From: Nonomuraea africana
GTDB lineage: Bacteria; Actinomycetota; Actinomycetes; Streptosporangiales; Streptosporangiaceae
Reading direction: 5' to 3'
Length of the DNA: 64,000 nucleotides
NCBI RefSeq assembly: GCF_014873535.1
Contig: NZ_JADBEF010000001.1
Span: forward strand, 1,178,001-1,242,000
Below the pieces are notes generated by a model that worked only from the letters and a program-made list of their open reading frames with translations, was not told the origin of the DNA and did no database searches. The position numbers and the translations under genes are program-made. Of the stretch, positions 1-8,993 are shown piece after piece. Each line of letters opens with the position of its first letter. Positions within the stretch are counted from its first letter, which is position 1.

Positions 1-1679
1 GGGTCAAGGTCGCACACGGCCTGGAGCAGTCGCTGGAGCAGTTCGCCGCCGAGCCCGAGGAGTTCACCCGCGCGGCGACCGCGTTCCTCGACGGCCTCAT
101 CAGCCACTACCAGCTCGACGGCGGCCGTCTGGTCGTCGCCCACGCCGGGCTGAAGGAGGCCTACCACGGCCGCGCCTCGGGCCGGGTCCGCGCGTTCGCG
201 CTCTACGGCGAGACGACGGGCGAGACCGACGAGTACGGCCTGCCCGTCCGCTACCCGTGGGCGCAGGAGTACCGGGGCCGGGCCATGGTCGTCTACGGGC
301 ACACCCCGACGACCAGGCCGGAGTGGATCAACAACACGATCTGCCTGGACACCGGTTGCGTCTTCGGCGGCAGCCTCACCGCCCTGCGCTACCCCTCGCG
401 CGAGATCGTCTCCGTCCCGGCAGAGAAGGTCTGGTACGAGCCGGTCAGGCCGCTCTCCGCACCCGGCTACCGCGACCCCGTCACGCTCGACATCGGCGAC
501 GTGAGCGGCACCAGGCACATCGAGACGCGCTTCGGCGGCCGGGTCAAGGTCATGGAGGAGAACGCGGCCGCCGCGCTCGAGGTGATGAGCCGGTTCGCCG
601 TCGATCCGCGCTGGCTCGTGTACCTGCCGCCGACCATGGCGCCGCCGGAGACCTCGAAGCTGGACGGCTACCTGGAGCACCCGCACGAGGCGTTCGAGGA
701 GTTCGCCGCCCAGGGCGTGGACGAGGTCGTGTGCGAGGAGAAGCACATGGGCTCGCGGGCGGTCGCCGTCCTGGCCAGGACTCCTGAGGTGGCGGCCGAG
801 CGGTTCGGCGTCGCCGACGGCTCCACCGGAGCCGTCTACACCCGCACCGGGCGGCCGTTCTTCGCCGACCTCGGCCCGCTGGTCGAGCGGCTGCGGGTGG
901 CCTGCGAGCCGCTGTGGGAGGCGCTCGGCTCCGACTGGGTGGCGCTCGACTGCGAGCTGCTGCCCTGGTCGGCCAAGGCGGGGGAGCTGATCCGCGTGCA
1001 GTACGCCGCCGTGGGCGCCGCGGCCCGTGCCGCGCTGCCCGCGGTCACGGCCGCACTGGAGGCGGCGGCAGGGCGCGGGCTGGATGTGGGCGAGTTGGTG
1101 AACCGCGCCCGCCGCCGTCACGACAACGCTGCCCGATTCCGCGACGCCTATGCGCGCTACTGCTGGCCGGTGGACGGCCTCGAGGGGGTACGGCTGGCGC
1201 CGTTCCAGATCCTGGCCTGCGAGGGACGCAACACCGCTCTGGAGCCGCACGCCTGGCACCTCGACACCCTCGCCCTGCTCGACGACCCGTTCATCACCCC
1301 GACCAGGCACCTGTTCGTCGATCTCACCTCGGCGCGGTCGCGGGAGAAGGCGGTCGAGTGGTGGGAGGAGCTGACCGCGCAGGGCGGCGAGGGCATGGTC
1401 GTCAAGCCCGCCGTCCACCAGCGTGGACGGGTCCAGCCGGGCGTGAAGGTGCGCGGACGCGAGTACCTGCGCATCATCTACGGCCCCGACTACACCGAGT
1501 CGCTCGACGTGCTGCGCCGCCGCTTCCTCGGCAAGAAGCGCTCCATGGCGCTGCGCGAGCACGCGCTCGGCCTGGAGGCGCTGGCCAGGCTGGCCGACGG
1601 TGACCCGCTCTGGCGCGTCCACGAACCGGTCTTCGCCGTGCTGGCCATGGAGTCGGAGCCGGTCGACCCGCGCCTGTGA
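1..1679 (+). CDS. pnkp: polynucleotide kinase-phosphatase/ligase (bacterial Pnkp), 5' end outside window
   Basis: The reading frame is open from base 3 to the TGA at 1677-1679, giving 558 visible residues; the N-terminal P-loop kinase lies upstream of the window. Visible residues 1-120 are the C-terminal part of a calcineurin-like phosphatase (VVAHAGL near residue 44, VVYGHTP near 96). The rest is an adenylyltransferase/ligase-like module with the nucleotidyl-transfer motif EEKHMGSR near residue 250 and DCELLPW further on. The bacterial Pnkp family has the order kinase-phosphatase-ligase and heals and seals RNA ends with Hen1, so a hen1 gene may lie just upstream. No start can be assigned. 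The family call is secure; the RNA substrate is inferred from the family. Confidence 0.9.
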   Translation, partial: VKVAHGLEQSLEQFAAEPEEFTRAATAFLDGLISHYQLDGGRLVVAHAGLKEAYHGRASGRVRAFALYGETTGETDEYGLPVRYPWAQEYRGRAMVVYGHTPTTRPEWINNTICLDTGCVFGGSLTALRYPSREIVSVPAEKVWYEPVRPLSAPGYRDPVTLDIGDVSGTRHIETRFGGRVKVMEENAAAALEVMSRFAVDPRWLVYLPPTMAPPETSKLDGYLEHPHEAFEEFAAQGVDEVVCEEKHMGSRAVAVLARTPEVAAERFGVADGSTGAVYTRTGRPFFADLGPLVERLRVACEPLWEALGSDWVALDCELLPWSAKAGELIRVQYAAVGAAARAALPAVTAALEAAAGRGLDVGELVNRARRRHDNAARFRDAYARYCWPVDGLEGVRLAPFQILACEGRNTALEPHAWHLDTLALLDDPFITPTRHLFVDLTSARSREKAVEWWEELTAQGGEGMVVKPAVHQRGRVQPGVKVRGREYLRIIYGPDYTESLDVLRRRFLGKKRSMALREHALGLEALARLADGDPLWRVHEPVFAVLAMESEPVDPRL

Positions 1680-1738
1680 CGGGTCAAGTTCGAGCATGCG
1701 CCGCCGTATCGCGAGCGCTGTCCGGGTAGTGCCAGGGC

Positions 1739-2364
1739 ATGGCGACTACGGGTGAGACGCACCACGAGCACCTGGGGCACGTGGTGTTCATCACGGCGGC
1801 GGCCGCGATCCGCGGGTTCCTGTTCGGCTACGACAGCTCGGTGATCAACGGCGCGGTCGTCGGGATCCAGCGGCACTTCGGCATGGGTCCGGGCCAGACC
1901 GGGTTCGTCGTCGCCATGCCATCGCCCTGGTCGACAAGATCGGCCGCAAACCGCTGCTGCTCATCGGCTCGGCCGGCATGACGGTCTCCCTGGCGGTCGC
2001 GTCGTGGGCGTTCAGCTCCGCCGTCGAGGTGGGCGGCAGGGTCAGCCTGCCCAATCCCGAGGGCGCGATCGCGCTGATCGCCGCGAACCTCTTCGTCCTG
2101 TTCTTCGCCCTGTCATGGGGTGTGGTGGTGTGGGTGCTGCTGGGCGAGATGTTCCCCAACCGGATCAGGGCCATCGCGCTGTCGGTCGCGGCGGCCGCCC
2201 AGTGGCTGGCCAACTGGCTGATCACCGAGACGTTCCCCTCCCTTTCGGAGTGGAACCTGTCGCTCACCTACCTCGGCTACGCCGTCTGCGCCGCGCTGTC
2301 CTTCGTCTTCGTCGTCCGGTGGGTCAGGGAGACGAGGGGCCGCAAGCTGGAGGAGATGGGATAG
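1739..2364 (+). pseudogene. sugar-porter MFS transporter, internally deleted and frameshifted
   Basis: The first 60 codons encode a typical sugar-porter N-terminus (FLFGYDSSVINGAVVGIQ). At about 1915-1921 the sequence jumps to the distal loop motif VDKIGRKPLLLIGS in another frame, which continues to the TAG ending at 2364 through GEMFPNRIRAIALS and a C-terminal VRETRGRKLEEM. Family members are about 450-480 residues with 12 helices; here some 250 residues of the middle are missing and the two halves are out of frame. The remnants are very recognisable, so the deletion looks fairly recent. A functional transporter is not possible from this locus. Confidence 0.88.
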
Positions 2365-2804
2365 TTCGCGCCCTTCCTCGGGTTGAGCGGCGCCACCTGA
2401 ACCAGTGCCGACGGCTTCGGACGAAGATCACCACGAAGAGTGCCTGGATGGCGCCCTCGATGAGGATCAGCAGCCCTGAGTCCAGCGCCAGGAGCACCGA
2501 GCCGCCCTTGAAGCCGTCGACGATGGCGCCGATCGCGCGGAACAGTGTGACGATCGCGATCGGCGCGGCGAACAGCGCGAACGCGGTGAGGGAGACCGTG
2601 GCGCCGATGACCAGGAAGACGGAGTGGACACGGGTGGCCCGCCGCTCCTGAGGTGCGAGCTCGCAGGCCGGTGGTCTCGACCTTCTCGAGCCGCTTGATC
2701 TCGAGCTTGATCTTCTTGGTTGCCTTCTTGTCGTCGGTCGCCAGATCGAGTGAAACGTCCCGCCGGATGTGGGACGCCGGACCCTCACCGAGGGGACAGC
2801 CCAC
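2324..2804 (-). pseudogene. probable frameshifted small membrane protein
   Basis: On the minus strand a lysine-rich N-terminal stretch (DLATDDKKATKKIKLEIKRL) reads from an ATG at 2804. About 50 codons later the plausible coding frame shifts near 2650 into a hydrophobic stretch (SVFLVIGATVSLTAFALFAA, then ALDSGLLILIEGAIQALFVV) that would form two or three membrane helices. Neither frame alone gives a sensible protein, and together they do, so I read this as one gene with a frameshift and an eroded C-terminus. It lies beside the decayed MFS transporter, suggesting a decaying patch. The family is not recognised. A sequencing error is an alternative. Confidence 0.4.
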
Positions 2805-2867
2805 GGGGGATTCTCAGTCCCGACACCCCGGCGCCACCGGCTCCGGCGAGAGAGAAAGAGAAAACTG

Positions 2868-3572
2868 ATGCCCGACACCATGCTCCCCGCGTCCCCTCGG
2901 CCTGTTCAGGACGAGCCCACCCCCCGCACCGTCCCGGTGTCCCGACGGCTCGCGGTCGTGGGCCTCATCGGGGGCGCGCTCCTCAACGGTGCCGAGTCCA
3001 TCGGGATGCGGTTGCTGTTGCCCCGACAGCCCGAGACCGGAGCGGCGAAGCTCCAGGCGATAGCCGACTCGGGCGCGACCTATCCGGTCCTCGTCACTCT
3101 CGGCACGCTCGCGATTCCGTTCATGTGCGTCGGCTTCCTGGCCCTGACCCACCTGCTGGGACAACGCGCGCCCCGCACCGGCCGGGTCGCCGTCGCGTTG
3201 CTGCTCACCGGCATGTTCGGCTTCTTCGGCATGCACGTGCTGTCCATGGTGCAGGTACCGCTGAGCCAGAGCCCGGACCTGGTGCAGGCGGGCGCCCTGC
3301 TCGACAGAGCCGAGGCGCACCCGCTCCTGGGCCTGACGTTCCTGGCGCCGTTCCTGGTCGGCACCGCACTCGGCCTGCTGGTGTTGATCGTCGGGCTGCT
3401 GCGCACGAAGTCCGTGCCCCGCTGGGTGTCGCTCACCATGCTGGCGTTCCTGGTCGTCGACTTCGCCCTCCGCAACCCCGGTCCCGTCGACGCCCACTGG
3501 TTGTGGATCGTGGCCTGCATCGGCGCCGCACGCGCGATCCTGGTGTCGCCCGTCCCGGGCGTTGACCGCTGA
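2868..3572 (+). CDS. multi-pass membrane protein of unknown function
   Basis: The 234-residue product starts at ATG 2868 after a weak purine-rich stretch (AGAGAAAGAG). About 30 polar residues precede hydrophobic segments near residues 28-45, 75-95, 100-125, 160-185 and 195-230, so four to six membrane helices are likely. Short charged loops separate them. The layout resembles the loosely defined DUF4386-type actinobacterial membrane proteins, but I see no diagnostic motif. It ends about 38 bases before the histidine kinase and may be transcribed ahead of it; the kinase seems to have its own promoter element. Function unknown. Confidence 0.75.
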   Translation: MPDTMLPASPRPVQDEPTPRTVPVSRRLAVVGLIGGALLNGAESIGMRLLLPRQPETGAAKLQAIADSGATYPVLVTLGTLAIPFMCVGFLALTHLLGQRAPRTGRVAVALLLTGMFGFFGMHVLSMVQVPLSQSPDLVQAGALLDRAEAHPLLGLTFLAPFLVGTALGLLVLIVGLLRTKSVPRWVSLTMLAFLVVDFALRNPGPVDAHWLWIVACIGAARAILVSPVPGVDR

Positions 3573-3594
3573 ATCGGACGGCAGGCCGCACTCC

Positions 3595-3600
3595 TATACT
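3595..3600 (+). promoter_or_regulatory. possible -10 element (TATACT) for the histidine kinase gene
   Basis: TATACT at 3595-3600 fits a housekeeping -10 hexamer and places the transcription start close to the ATG at 3610. No Shine-Dalgarno sequence precedes that ATG, so a leaderless mRNA is likely. I find no good -35 at 16-18 bases. Confidence 0.4.
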
Positions 3601-3609
3601 TGCCGCCCT

Positions 3610-5664
3610 ATGCAGCACGAACACCGGACCAGCGCGGCGGTCACCGCCGCCCGTTCAGTCTCGGCACTGGCCGTGGTCGCGGCCGTCGCCGCGGTCGCGC
3701 TGCCGCTGCTGTCCGGTGCCGATTACCTGGAACGGCTGATGCGCACGCCGGAAGCGGTCCTGGCGCCGGGCTACGCCGCGGCCGGCGCCTGGCTGGCCGG
3801 GCACGAGCGGGCCCGGCGGATCGGCTTGTTGCTGGTCACCACCAGCGCGTTCGCCGGATGCTACGTCCTTTCCCTGTCGTTCACGGCGTGGAGCGACGCG
3901 GCCGCACTCGACCTGCGGCCGCTCGGCCTCGACACCCGGACGCTGGCCGGGGCGACGGCGTGGGTGACGACCTGGTGCTGGATTCCGCCGCTCGGCCTGG
4001 TCGCGGTGCTGCTGCCGCTGCTGCTGCCCGAAGGCCGGTCGCTGGCCGGATGGTGGTCGCGCCTGCCGCGGATCGCCGCGGGGCTCGTCACCGCCGCAAC
4101 GGTGGTGGCCGCGGTGACACCCCGGAAGCTGCGGTTCACGACCGTCCCGGAGAACCCGCTGGGCATCGAGGCGATCGAGCCCCTCGCGCTTCCCGTGGGG
4201 CTGACGCTGCTGGGCGGCTGCGTCGGGCTGATGCTGCTCGGCATGGCTTCCCTGGTGGTGCGGTTCCGGCGCGCCGACGGGGTGGAGCGACGGCAGGTCG
4301 CATGGATCGGGTACGGCGTCGCCGTCACTGTCGCCGCCACCGTGGCGGCACCGTGGTGGGTGCGTGCGTTCGCCGTCCTGCTGATCCCCGCCTGCATCGT
4401 CGTCGCCGCGCTCCGCTATCGGCTCTACGACATCGACGTGCTGGTCAACCGCACTCTGGTGGCCGGGGTGCTGCTGTCGGGGGCGGTCCTGCTCTACGCC
4501 GCGGTCGTGGGCTGGGCCGGGATCGTCCTGGGAGAGACGAGCCGCGCCACGTCGTTCACCGCGGCATTCACGATCGCGCTGCTCTTCCACCCGGCTCGGG
4601 TCCGGGTCCAGCGCGCCGTCGACCGGCTGCTGTACGGCCATCGGGCCGACCCGCACGTGCTCTTTCTCCGGGTGGACGACGCGGTCCGTGGCGCGGGCTC
4701 GCCCCTGCAGTCCCTGCGGGACGCCGCCGGCGCGGTCGCCCTCGGGCTCCGGCTGCGTGGTGTCGCGGTGACCGTGCACATGCCCGACGGTCCGGACGTC
4801 GAGACCTCCACCGGGCACCTCGACCCCCGCCTGGCGGACTCCTTCCCCCTCGAACTGCACGGCGAGACCGTCGGAGTCCTGCACGCGATGCCACGTACCG
4901 GCTCGACGGTCCTGGACCCGCAGGACCGGGTGGTGCTCGCCGCCCTGACCGGGCCCCTGGCCAGCACCGCGCAGGCCGTCCGGCTGACCCACCACCTCGA
5001 GCGCACCCGCGACCGGCTGGTGACCACGCGGGAGGAGGAACGCCGGCGGCTGCGCCGCGACCTCCACGACAGCCTCGGACCGCAACTGGCCGCCATCTCG
5101 ATGACCGTCGACACCGCCGGCAGGGTGCTCGGTCGCGGCGACACCGGCAAGACCGCGCGGCTGCTCGGCGTGGCGGCCGACCAGACGGCCGAGGCGATCT
5201 CGGACGTGCGGCGCCTGGTTCGCGGGCTCCGCCCTCCGGCACTCGACGAGCTCGGGCTGGTCGGCGCGCTGACCTCCTCCGGGCTGGCCGCCACCGCAGC
5301 TGTCGACGCAGGTGAGGTACCGTCGATCACCGTGGACGCCGAACTGAGCCCTTCCCTGGAACTGCCTGCCGCGGTCGAGGTCGCGGCCTACCGGATCGTC
5401 CAGGAAGCGGTCAGCAACGCGCTGCGCCACGGTGCTCCCCGGCGGGTCACCGTCACGCTCAGGGAGACCGGTGACGACCTCGCGGTCTCGGTGGCCGACG
5501 ACGGGACCGGCTTCGACCCCGCCGTGAACCGAGCAGGCGTCGGGATGGCCAGCGTGCGCGAACGCGCCACCGAACTCGGCGGCACCGTACGGCTCGAGAG
5601 TGCTCCGGGCATGGGCACGACGGTCACCGCCCTGCTCCCCCTCCGCCCAGGGACCCTCTCATGA
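3610..5664 (+). CDS. sensor histidine kinase, NarL/LiaS type
   Basis: The 684-residue product has an N-terminal membrane region of several helices (residues 10-290), a GAF-like linker, a HisKA_3 dimerisation domain with phospho-acceptor His near residue 486 (RRDLHDSLGPQLAA) and a C-terminal HATPase domain (IVQEAVSNALRHG N-box, VADDGTGFDP, GVGMASVRERA). It should autophosphorylate and pass phosphate to the response regulator encoded next, whose ATG overlaps its stop (ATGA at 5661-5664). ATG 3610 is chosen over a TTG at 3562 because the latter lies inside the previous gene and a -10-like TATACT sits just before 3610. The signal sensed is unknown. Confidence 0.93.
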   Translation: MQHEHRTSAAVTAARSVSALAVVAAVAAVALPLLSGADYLERLMRTPEAVLAPGYAAAGAWLAGHERARRIGLLLVTTSAFAGCYVLSLSFTAWSDAAALDLRPLGLDTRTLAGATAWVTTWCWIPPLGLVAVLLPLLLPEGRSLAGWWSRLPRIAAGLVTAATVVAAVTPRKLRFTTVPENPLGIEAIEPLALPVGLTLLGGCVGLMLLGMASLVVRFRRADGVERRQVAWIGYGVAVTVAATVAAPWWVRAFAVLLIPACIVVAALRYRLYDIDVLVNRTLVAGVLLSGAVLLYAAVVGWAGIVLGETSRATSFTAAFTIALLFHPARVRVQRAVDRLLYGHRADPHVLFLRVDDAVRGAGSPLQSLRDAAGAVALGLRLRGVAVTVHMPDGPDVETSTGHLDPRLADSFPLELHGETVGVLHAMPRTGSTVLDPQDRVVLAALTGPLASTAQAVRLTHHLERTRDRLVTTREEERRRLRRDLHDSLGPQLAAISMTVDTAGRVLGRGDTGKTARLLGVAADQTAEAISDVRRLVRGLRPPALDELGLVGALTSSGLAATAAVDAGEVPSITVDAELSPSLELPAAVEVAAYRIVQEAVSNALRHGAPRRVTVTLRETGDDLAVSVADDGTGFDPAVNRAGVGMASVRERATELGGTVRLESAPGMGTTVTALLPLRPGTLS

Positions 5665-6293
5665 CGACCGCCGTGCTCGTCGACGACCACCCGGTGTTCC
5701 GCAAGGGGCTGGCCGTGCTGCTGGAGGAGCTGGATGTGACCGTCGTCGCGGAGGCCCCGGACGGCGAGGCGGGCGTAGAGGCGGCCCTGCGGCACCGGCC
5801 GGACGTCGTCCTCATGGACATCCAGATGCCCGGCACCGACGGGATCACCGCGACCCGGCGGATCCTCGAGGCGTGGGCCGACGCCCGGGTGTTGATGTTG
5901 ACGATGGTGGCCGACGACGAGGCGGTGTTCGCGGCGATCCAGGCCGGCGCCCTCGGCTACCTGCTCAAGGGAGCCGGAAGCGCCGAGATCGGCCGCGCCC
6001 TCGCGGCGGTGGCGGCGGGCGAGGCCGTCTACGGCCCGCACGTCGCGCGACGGCTGAGGGCGTTCTTCAACGCCGGCGCGGGCGTGGCGGCCAAGCCGTT
6101 CCCCGAGTTGTCCGACGGCGAGCGTCAGGTGCTGAGGCTGGTCGCGGCCGGGCTGGGCAACCAGGTCATCGCCCAGCAACTGCACCTGTCGGAGAAGACC
6201 GTTCGCAACCGGGTCAGCAGTATCTTCGCCAAGCTCGACGTGGCCAGCAGGGCCGAGGCGATCGTCAAGGCCCGCCAGGGCGGCCTGACCTGA
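5661..6293 (+). CDS. response regulator, NarL/FixJ family
   Basis: The 210-residue regulator has a receiver domain (residues 1-120) with acidic pair D8-D9, phospho-acceptor D53 in VVLMDIQMPG and a conserved Lys in YLLKG. It is followed by a LuxR-type HTH (LSDGERQVLRLVAAGLGNQV, then LSEKTVRNRVSSIFAKL). It overlaps the histidine kinase by four bases, so translation is coupled and the two form a two-component pair. Targets cannot be read from the sequence; the membrane gene upstream (2868-3572) is a candidate. Confidence 0.95.
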   Translation: MTTAVLVDDHPVFRKGLAVLLEELDVTVVAEAPDGEAGVEAALRHRPDVVLMDIQMPGTDGITATRRILEAWADARVLMLTMVADDEAVFAAIQAGALGYLLKGAGSAEIGRALAAVAAGEAVYGPHVARRLRAFFNAGAGVAAKPFPELSDGERQVLRLVAAGLGNQVIAQQLHLSEKTVRNRVSSIFAKLDVASRAEAIVKARQGGLT

Positions 6294-6529
6294 CACCGGC
6301 TATCCCCTCTCCGGCAGCCGCGATGACCCGGACTCGCGCTGCCGCGACAGGTGGCCGGTATGGCGGGCCGCTGTCCGAGTTGCTCGATGGCGTCGGCGGT
6401 CCAGCCGGCGACATCATCGAACTCGGCGACCATCGCCAATGCGGTCACAGCGCAACTCCTGTCCCGTCGCAGGCGTTCGTCGCCCGTCGGCCGTCTGTCG
6501 TCGTCATGGTGCAAGCAGTCCATCCGCGC

Positions 6530-6952
6530 TCAGGACGGGCGCGGGGCGCGCCGGTCCTTGCGCTGGGCGAGCTCTTCCTCGTCCACCAGGGTGAGCATCG
6601 GCTTGCCAGGCTCGCACAGCATGGTGACGGTGAACCGGAGCGGGATGTCGTCGCGGTTGTTGCCGTCCTGGTAGTGGATGACGTCGCCGCCCGGCTCCCA
6701 GAACGCCTCCCCCGCGCGTACGACCCGCTCCGGCTCGCCCTCCACCTCCAGCAGCATCTCGCCCTCCAGCACGAAGCCGAACGCGGGCCCGGAGTGCCGG
6801 TGCGGCGGCGTACCCGGATCGCCGGGCGGGAACTCGATGACCACGGTCATGGCGTGCGCACCCTGCGGGATGAACGGCGGCGCGGCCTCCTGCAGCATGG
6901 TCAGCGCCGTCTGCCACGCGGTCGATCTCGGCTTGGGGTCGATGTCGGGCAT
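6530..6952 (-). CDS. cupin-domain protein
   Basis: This 140-residue single-domain cupin starts at ATG 6952 with AGGTGG about eight bases upstream. Both cupin motifs are visible: PPGDPGTPPHRHSGPAFGFV with the metal-binding histidines, and a second part with GEAFWEPGGDVIHYQDGNN. Such proteins bind a metal and act as dioxygenases, isomerases or small-molecule sensors; the substrate here is unknown. It lies 40 bases downstream of the NmrA-type reductase on the same strand and is probably its operon partner under the ECF41-like promoter at 7802-7828. A start further upstream would run into the intergenic space and lacks support. Confidence 0.88.
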   Translation of the reverse strand: MPDIDPKPRSTAWQTALTMLQEAAPPFIPQGAHAMTVVIEFPPGDPGTPPHRHSGPAFGFVLEGEMLLEVEGEPERVVRAGEAFWEPGGDVIHYQDGNNRDDIPLRFTVTMLCEPGKPMLTLVDEEELAQRKDRRAPRPS

Positions 6953-6992
6953 GGGAACCACCTTTCGTGAGCTACGTGCGATGGAGCTCGGG

Positions 6993-7748
6993 CTACTTCC
7001 GGGCCGCGTTCCGGCCGGGCCAGTCGCGGTAGCGGAGCTGGCCGAGGATCGCGCTCTCACCCGGAACCAGCGTCCGCTCGCCCGGCTCGCTTCCGAAGTA
7101 GTGCGCGTGCGGGTCGGTCACCACCTCGCGCGGATCGCCCCAGCCGGTCAGCGCGTCGCGGAAGAACTCGTCCATCCGGAACCGCTCGGGCCCGGCGATC
7201 TCGATCCTGCCGTTCAACGGCGAGCCCACCGCGACCCTGCCGATCGCCTGCGCGACCTCGTCACCGGCGATGGGCTGGAAGAGCACGGGCGCGATCCGCA
7301 CCGTGTTGCCGTCCGTGGCCTCATCGGCGATGCTCCGGACGAACTCGAAGAACTGGGTCGCGTGCACGAGCGAGAACGGGATCGACGACTTCTCGATCAG
7401 CTGCTCCTGGGCGATCTTTGCCCGGAAGTAGCCGTTCTCGGGCATCCGCTCCGTTCCCACGACCGACAGCGCGACGTGGTGACCGACGCCGGCCGCCGCC
7501 TCCGCGGCGAGGAGATTGCGGGTGGAGGTCTCGAAGAACTCCAGTACGGCGGCGGGCTCGAACGACGGGGAGTTGGAGACGTCGATGACCACCTGCGCGC
7601 CCGCCAGCACCTCGGCCAGTCCTTCGCCGGTGAGCGTGTTGACGCCGGTGTCAGGCGACGCCGCCACCGCCTCGTGACCGTGCTCGCTCAGCTTCGTCAC
7701 GAGCTTCGACCCGATCAGGCCGGTCCCACCGACTACGACGATCTTCAT
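6993..7748 (-). CDS. NmrA-type NAD(P)-binding reductase (atypical SDR)
   Basis: The 251-residue protein begins MKIVVVGGTGLIGSKL, a Rossmann GxxGxxG fold for NAD(P)H, and continues as an NmrA/atypical SDR (residues 1-250). The canonical YxxxK is not obvious; FRAKIAQEQL occupies its place. ATG 7748 is preceded by AGAAAGGGA. Members reduce quinones or small carbonyls or act as redox sensors. It is transcribed away from the ECF41-type sigma gene. ECF41 sigma factors are known to be encoded beside genes for oxidoreductases, epimerases or carboxymuconolactone decarboxylases that they control, which fits this gene as a target together with the downstream cupin. Confidence 0.9.
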   Translation of the reverse strand: MKIVVVGGTGLIGSKLVTKLSEHGHEAVAASPDTGVNTLTGEGLAEVLAGAQVVIDVSNSPSFEPAAVLEFFETSTRNLLAAEAAAGVGHHVALSVVGTERMPENGYFRAKIAQEQLIEKSSIPFSLVHATQFFEFVRSIADEATDGNTVRIAPVLFQPIAGDEVAQAIGRVAVGSPLNGRIEIAGPERFRMDEFFRDALTGWGDPREVVTDPHAHYFGSEPGERTLVPGESAILGQLRYRDWPGRNAARK

Positions 7749-7801
7749 GGCAATCCCTTTCTGTCCACCGGGGCATCTGCTGCCAACCGGTCGCCAGCTA
7801 A

Positions 7802-7828
7802 GACCGGGCAGCCTTCGGGCTTGTGACA
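7802..7828 (-). promoter_or_regulatory. ECF41-type promoter of the reductase-cupin operon
   Basis: Read on the minus strand, TGTCACA (7828-7822) is followed after exactly 16 bases by GGTC (7805-7802). The published ECF41 promoter has TGTCACA at -35 and CGTC at -10, so the -35 is perfect and the -10 differs at one base. Transcription would start about 45 bases before the reductase ATG at 7748. Confidence 0.6.
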
Positions 7829-8063
7829 ACTCCCGCGAAATTCTTTTTCCGGCCGCGATCAAGATCCATGCCCTGAACGAGCCCACTGACCTGCGACGAG
7901 GACGAACCGCTGGTCGGCCGCTTCGCCGGGGAATCTCCCGTGGCTTTTACCTGCCGGTGGGCTGTCCTTGCTGCTCAAGGGGCAGACAGCAGGTGGCAGT
8001 CCAGGATGGGGCCGGAACATGGGCCTGCCGATGGGGTGCGGGACACCGGCCAGCCAGGGGGCG

Positions 8064-8993
8064 ATGGTGGTGGCGGATGCCGAATCGGGCGACCCGGAGG
8101 ATCTCGAGGAGGCCGTGGCGGTGTTCGCCGATGTGCGGCCGCGCCTGTTCGGAATCGCGTACCGCATGCTGGGCAGCGCAGCCGAAGCCGAGGACCTGGT
8201 GCAGGACGTCTGGCTGCGCTGGCAGGGCTATGACCGCGCCACGGTGGACAGCCCGGCCGGGTTCCTGGCGACGACGACCACGCGGCTGGCCATCAACGCC
8301 GCCCAGTCCGCACGCGTCCGTCGTGAGACCTACATCGGCCCGTGGCTGCCCGAACCGGTCGACACCGGCGCAGACCCCTACCTCGGCGCCGAACGCGGCG
8401 AGGCCCTGGAGTTCGCGGTGCTGCTGCTCCTGGAGCGGCTCTCGCCCACCGAACGGGCCGCGTACGTGCTGCGGGAGGCGTTCGACTACCCGTACCGGCA
8501 GATCGCCGACATCGTCCGGCTAAACGAGGCGGCGGTCCGCCAGCTGGTCAGCCGGGCCCGCAAGCGCGTGCTCGTCGAGCGCCGCACGCCCGTGACCGCA
8601 GCCGAACAACGCAGACTGCTGACCGCCTTCGTCGCCGCTGCCCGCTCCGGCGACCTGACCGCGCTGGAGGAGCTCTTCGCCGCGGATGTGACCAGCTACT
8701 CCGACGGCGGCGGCGCCGTACGCGCCTCTCGTTTCCCCGTGGTGGGCGCGTCACGGGTGGCGAAGTACGTCAAGGCGTTCGCGGACCACTTCTGGGCTGG
8801 AGTCGACGTGGCCTGGGCGAGCACGAACGGGCAGACCTCAGCCCTGCTCAGCCGCGACGGGCAGGTGTTCGCGGTCCTCGCGGTCAACGCCTCGGAGCAG
8901 GGCATCGACCAGGTGTTGTGGATGATGAACCCGGCCAAACTCACCGCGGTGTCCACTGGGCGTGACCCGCCGCAAGCCGCGCAGGGCGCATGA
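8064..8993 (+). CDS. sigJ: ECF41/SigJ-type RNA polymerase sigma factor
   Basis: Region 2 (RPRLFGIAYRMLGSAAEAED) and region 4 (LSPTERAAYVLREAFDYPYR) are clear and are followed by a SnoaL-like C-terminal domain of about 100 residues. The ECF41 signatures are present: WLPEP between regions 2 and 4, DGGG at the start of the extension and NPAKL (family NPDKL) near the end. These sigma factors have no linked anti-sigma gene; the extension modulates activity. The divergent reductase-cupin genes carry a matching promoter. The start is uncertain: ATG 8064 gives 309 residues, while in-frame ATGs at 8019 and 8031 give slightly longer proteins; none has an ideal ribosome binding site. Confidence 0.93.
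   Translation: MVVADAESGDPEDLEEAVAVFADVRPRLFGIAYRMLGSAAEAEDLVQDVWLRWQGYDRATVDSPAGFLATTTTRLAINAAQSARVRRETYIGPWLPEPVDTGADPYLGAERGEALEFAVLLLLERLSPTERAAYVLREAFDYPYRQIADIVRLNEAAVRQLVSRARKRVLVERRTPVTAAEQRRLLTAFVAAARSGDLTALEELFAADVTSYSDGGGAVRASRFPVVGASRVAKYVKAFADHFWAGVDVAWASTNGQTSALLSRDGQVFAVLAVNASEQGIDQVLWMMNPAKLTAVSTGRDPPQAAQGA

Noticed and set aside
3562-3600. TTGACC (3562) with TATACT (3595) as a complete promoter
   Set aside because: The spacing of 27 bases is far from 16-18; only the -10 is kept as a candidate.
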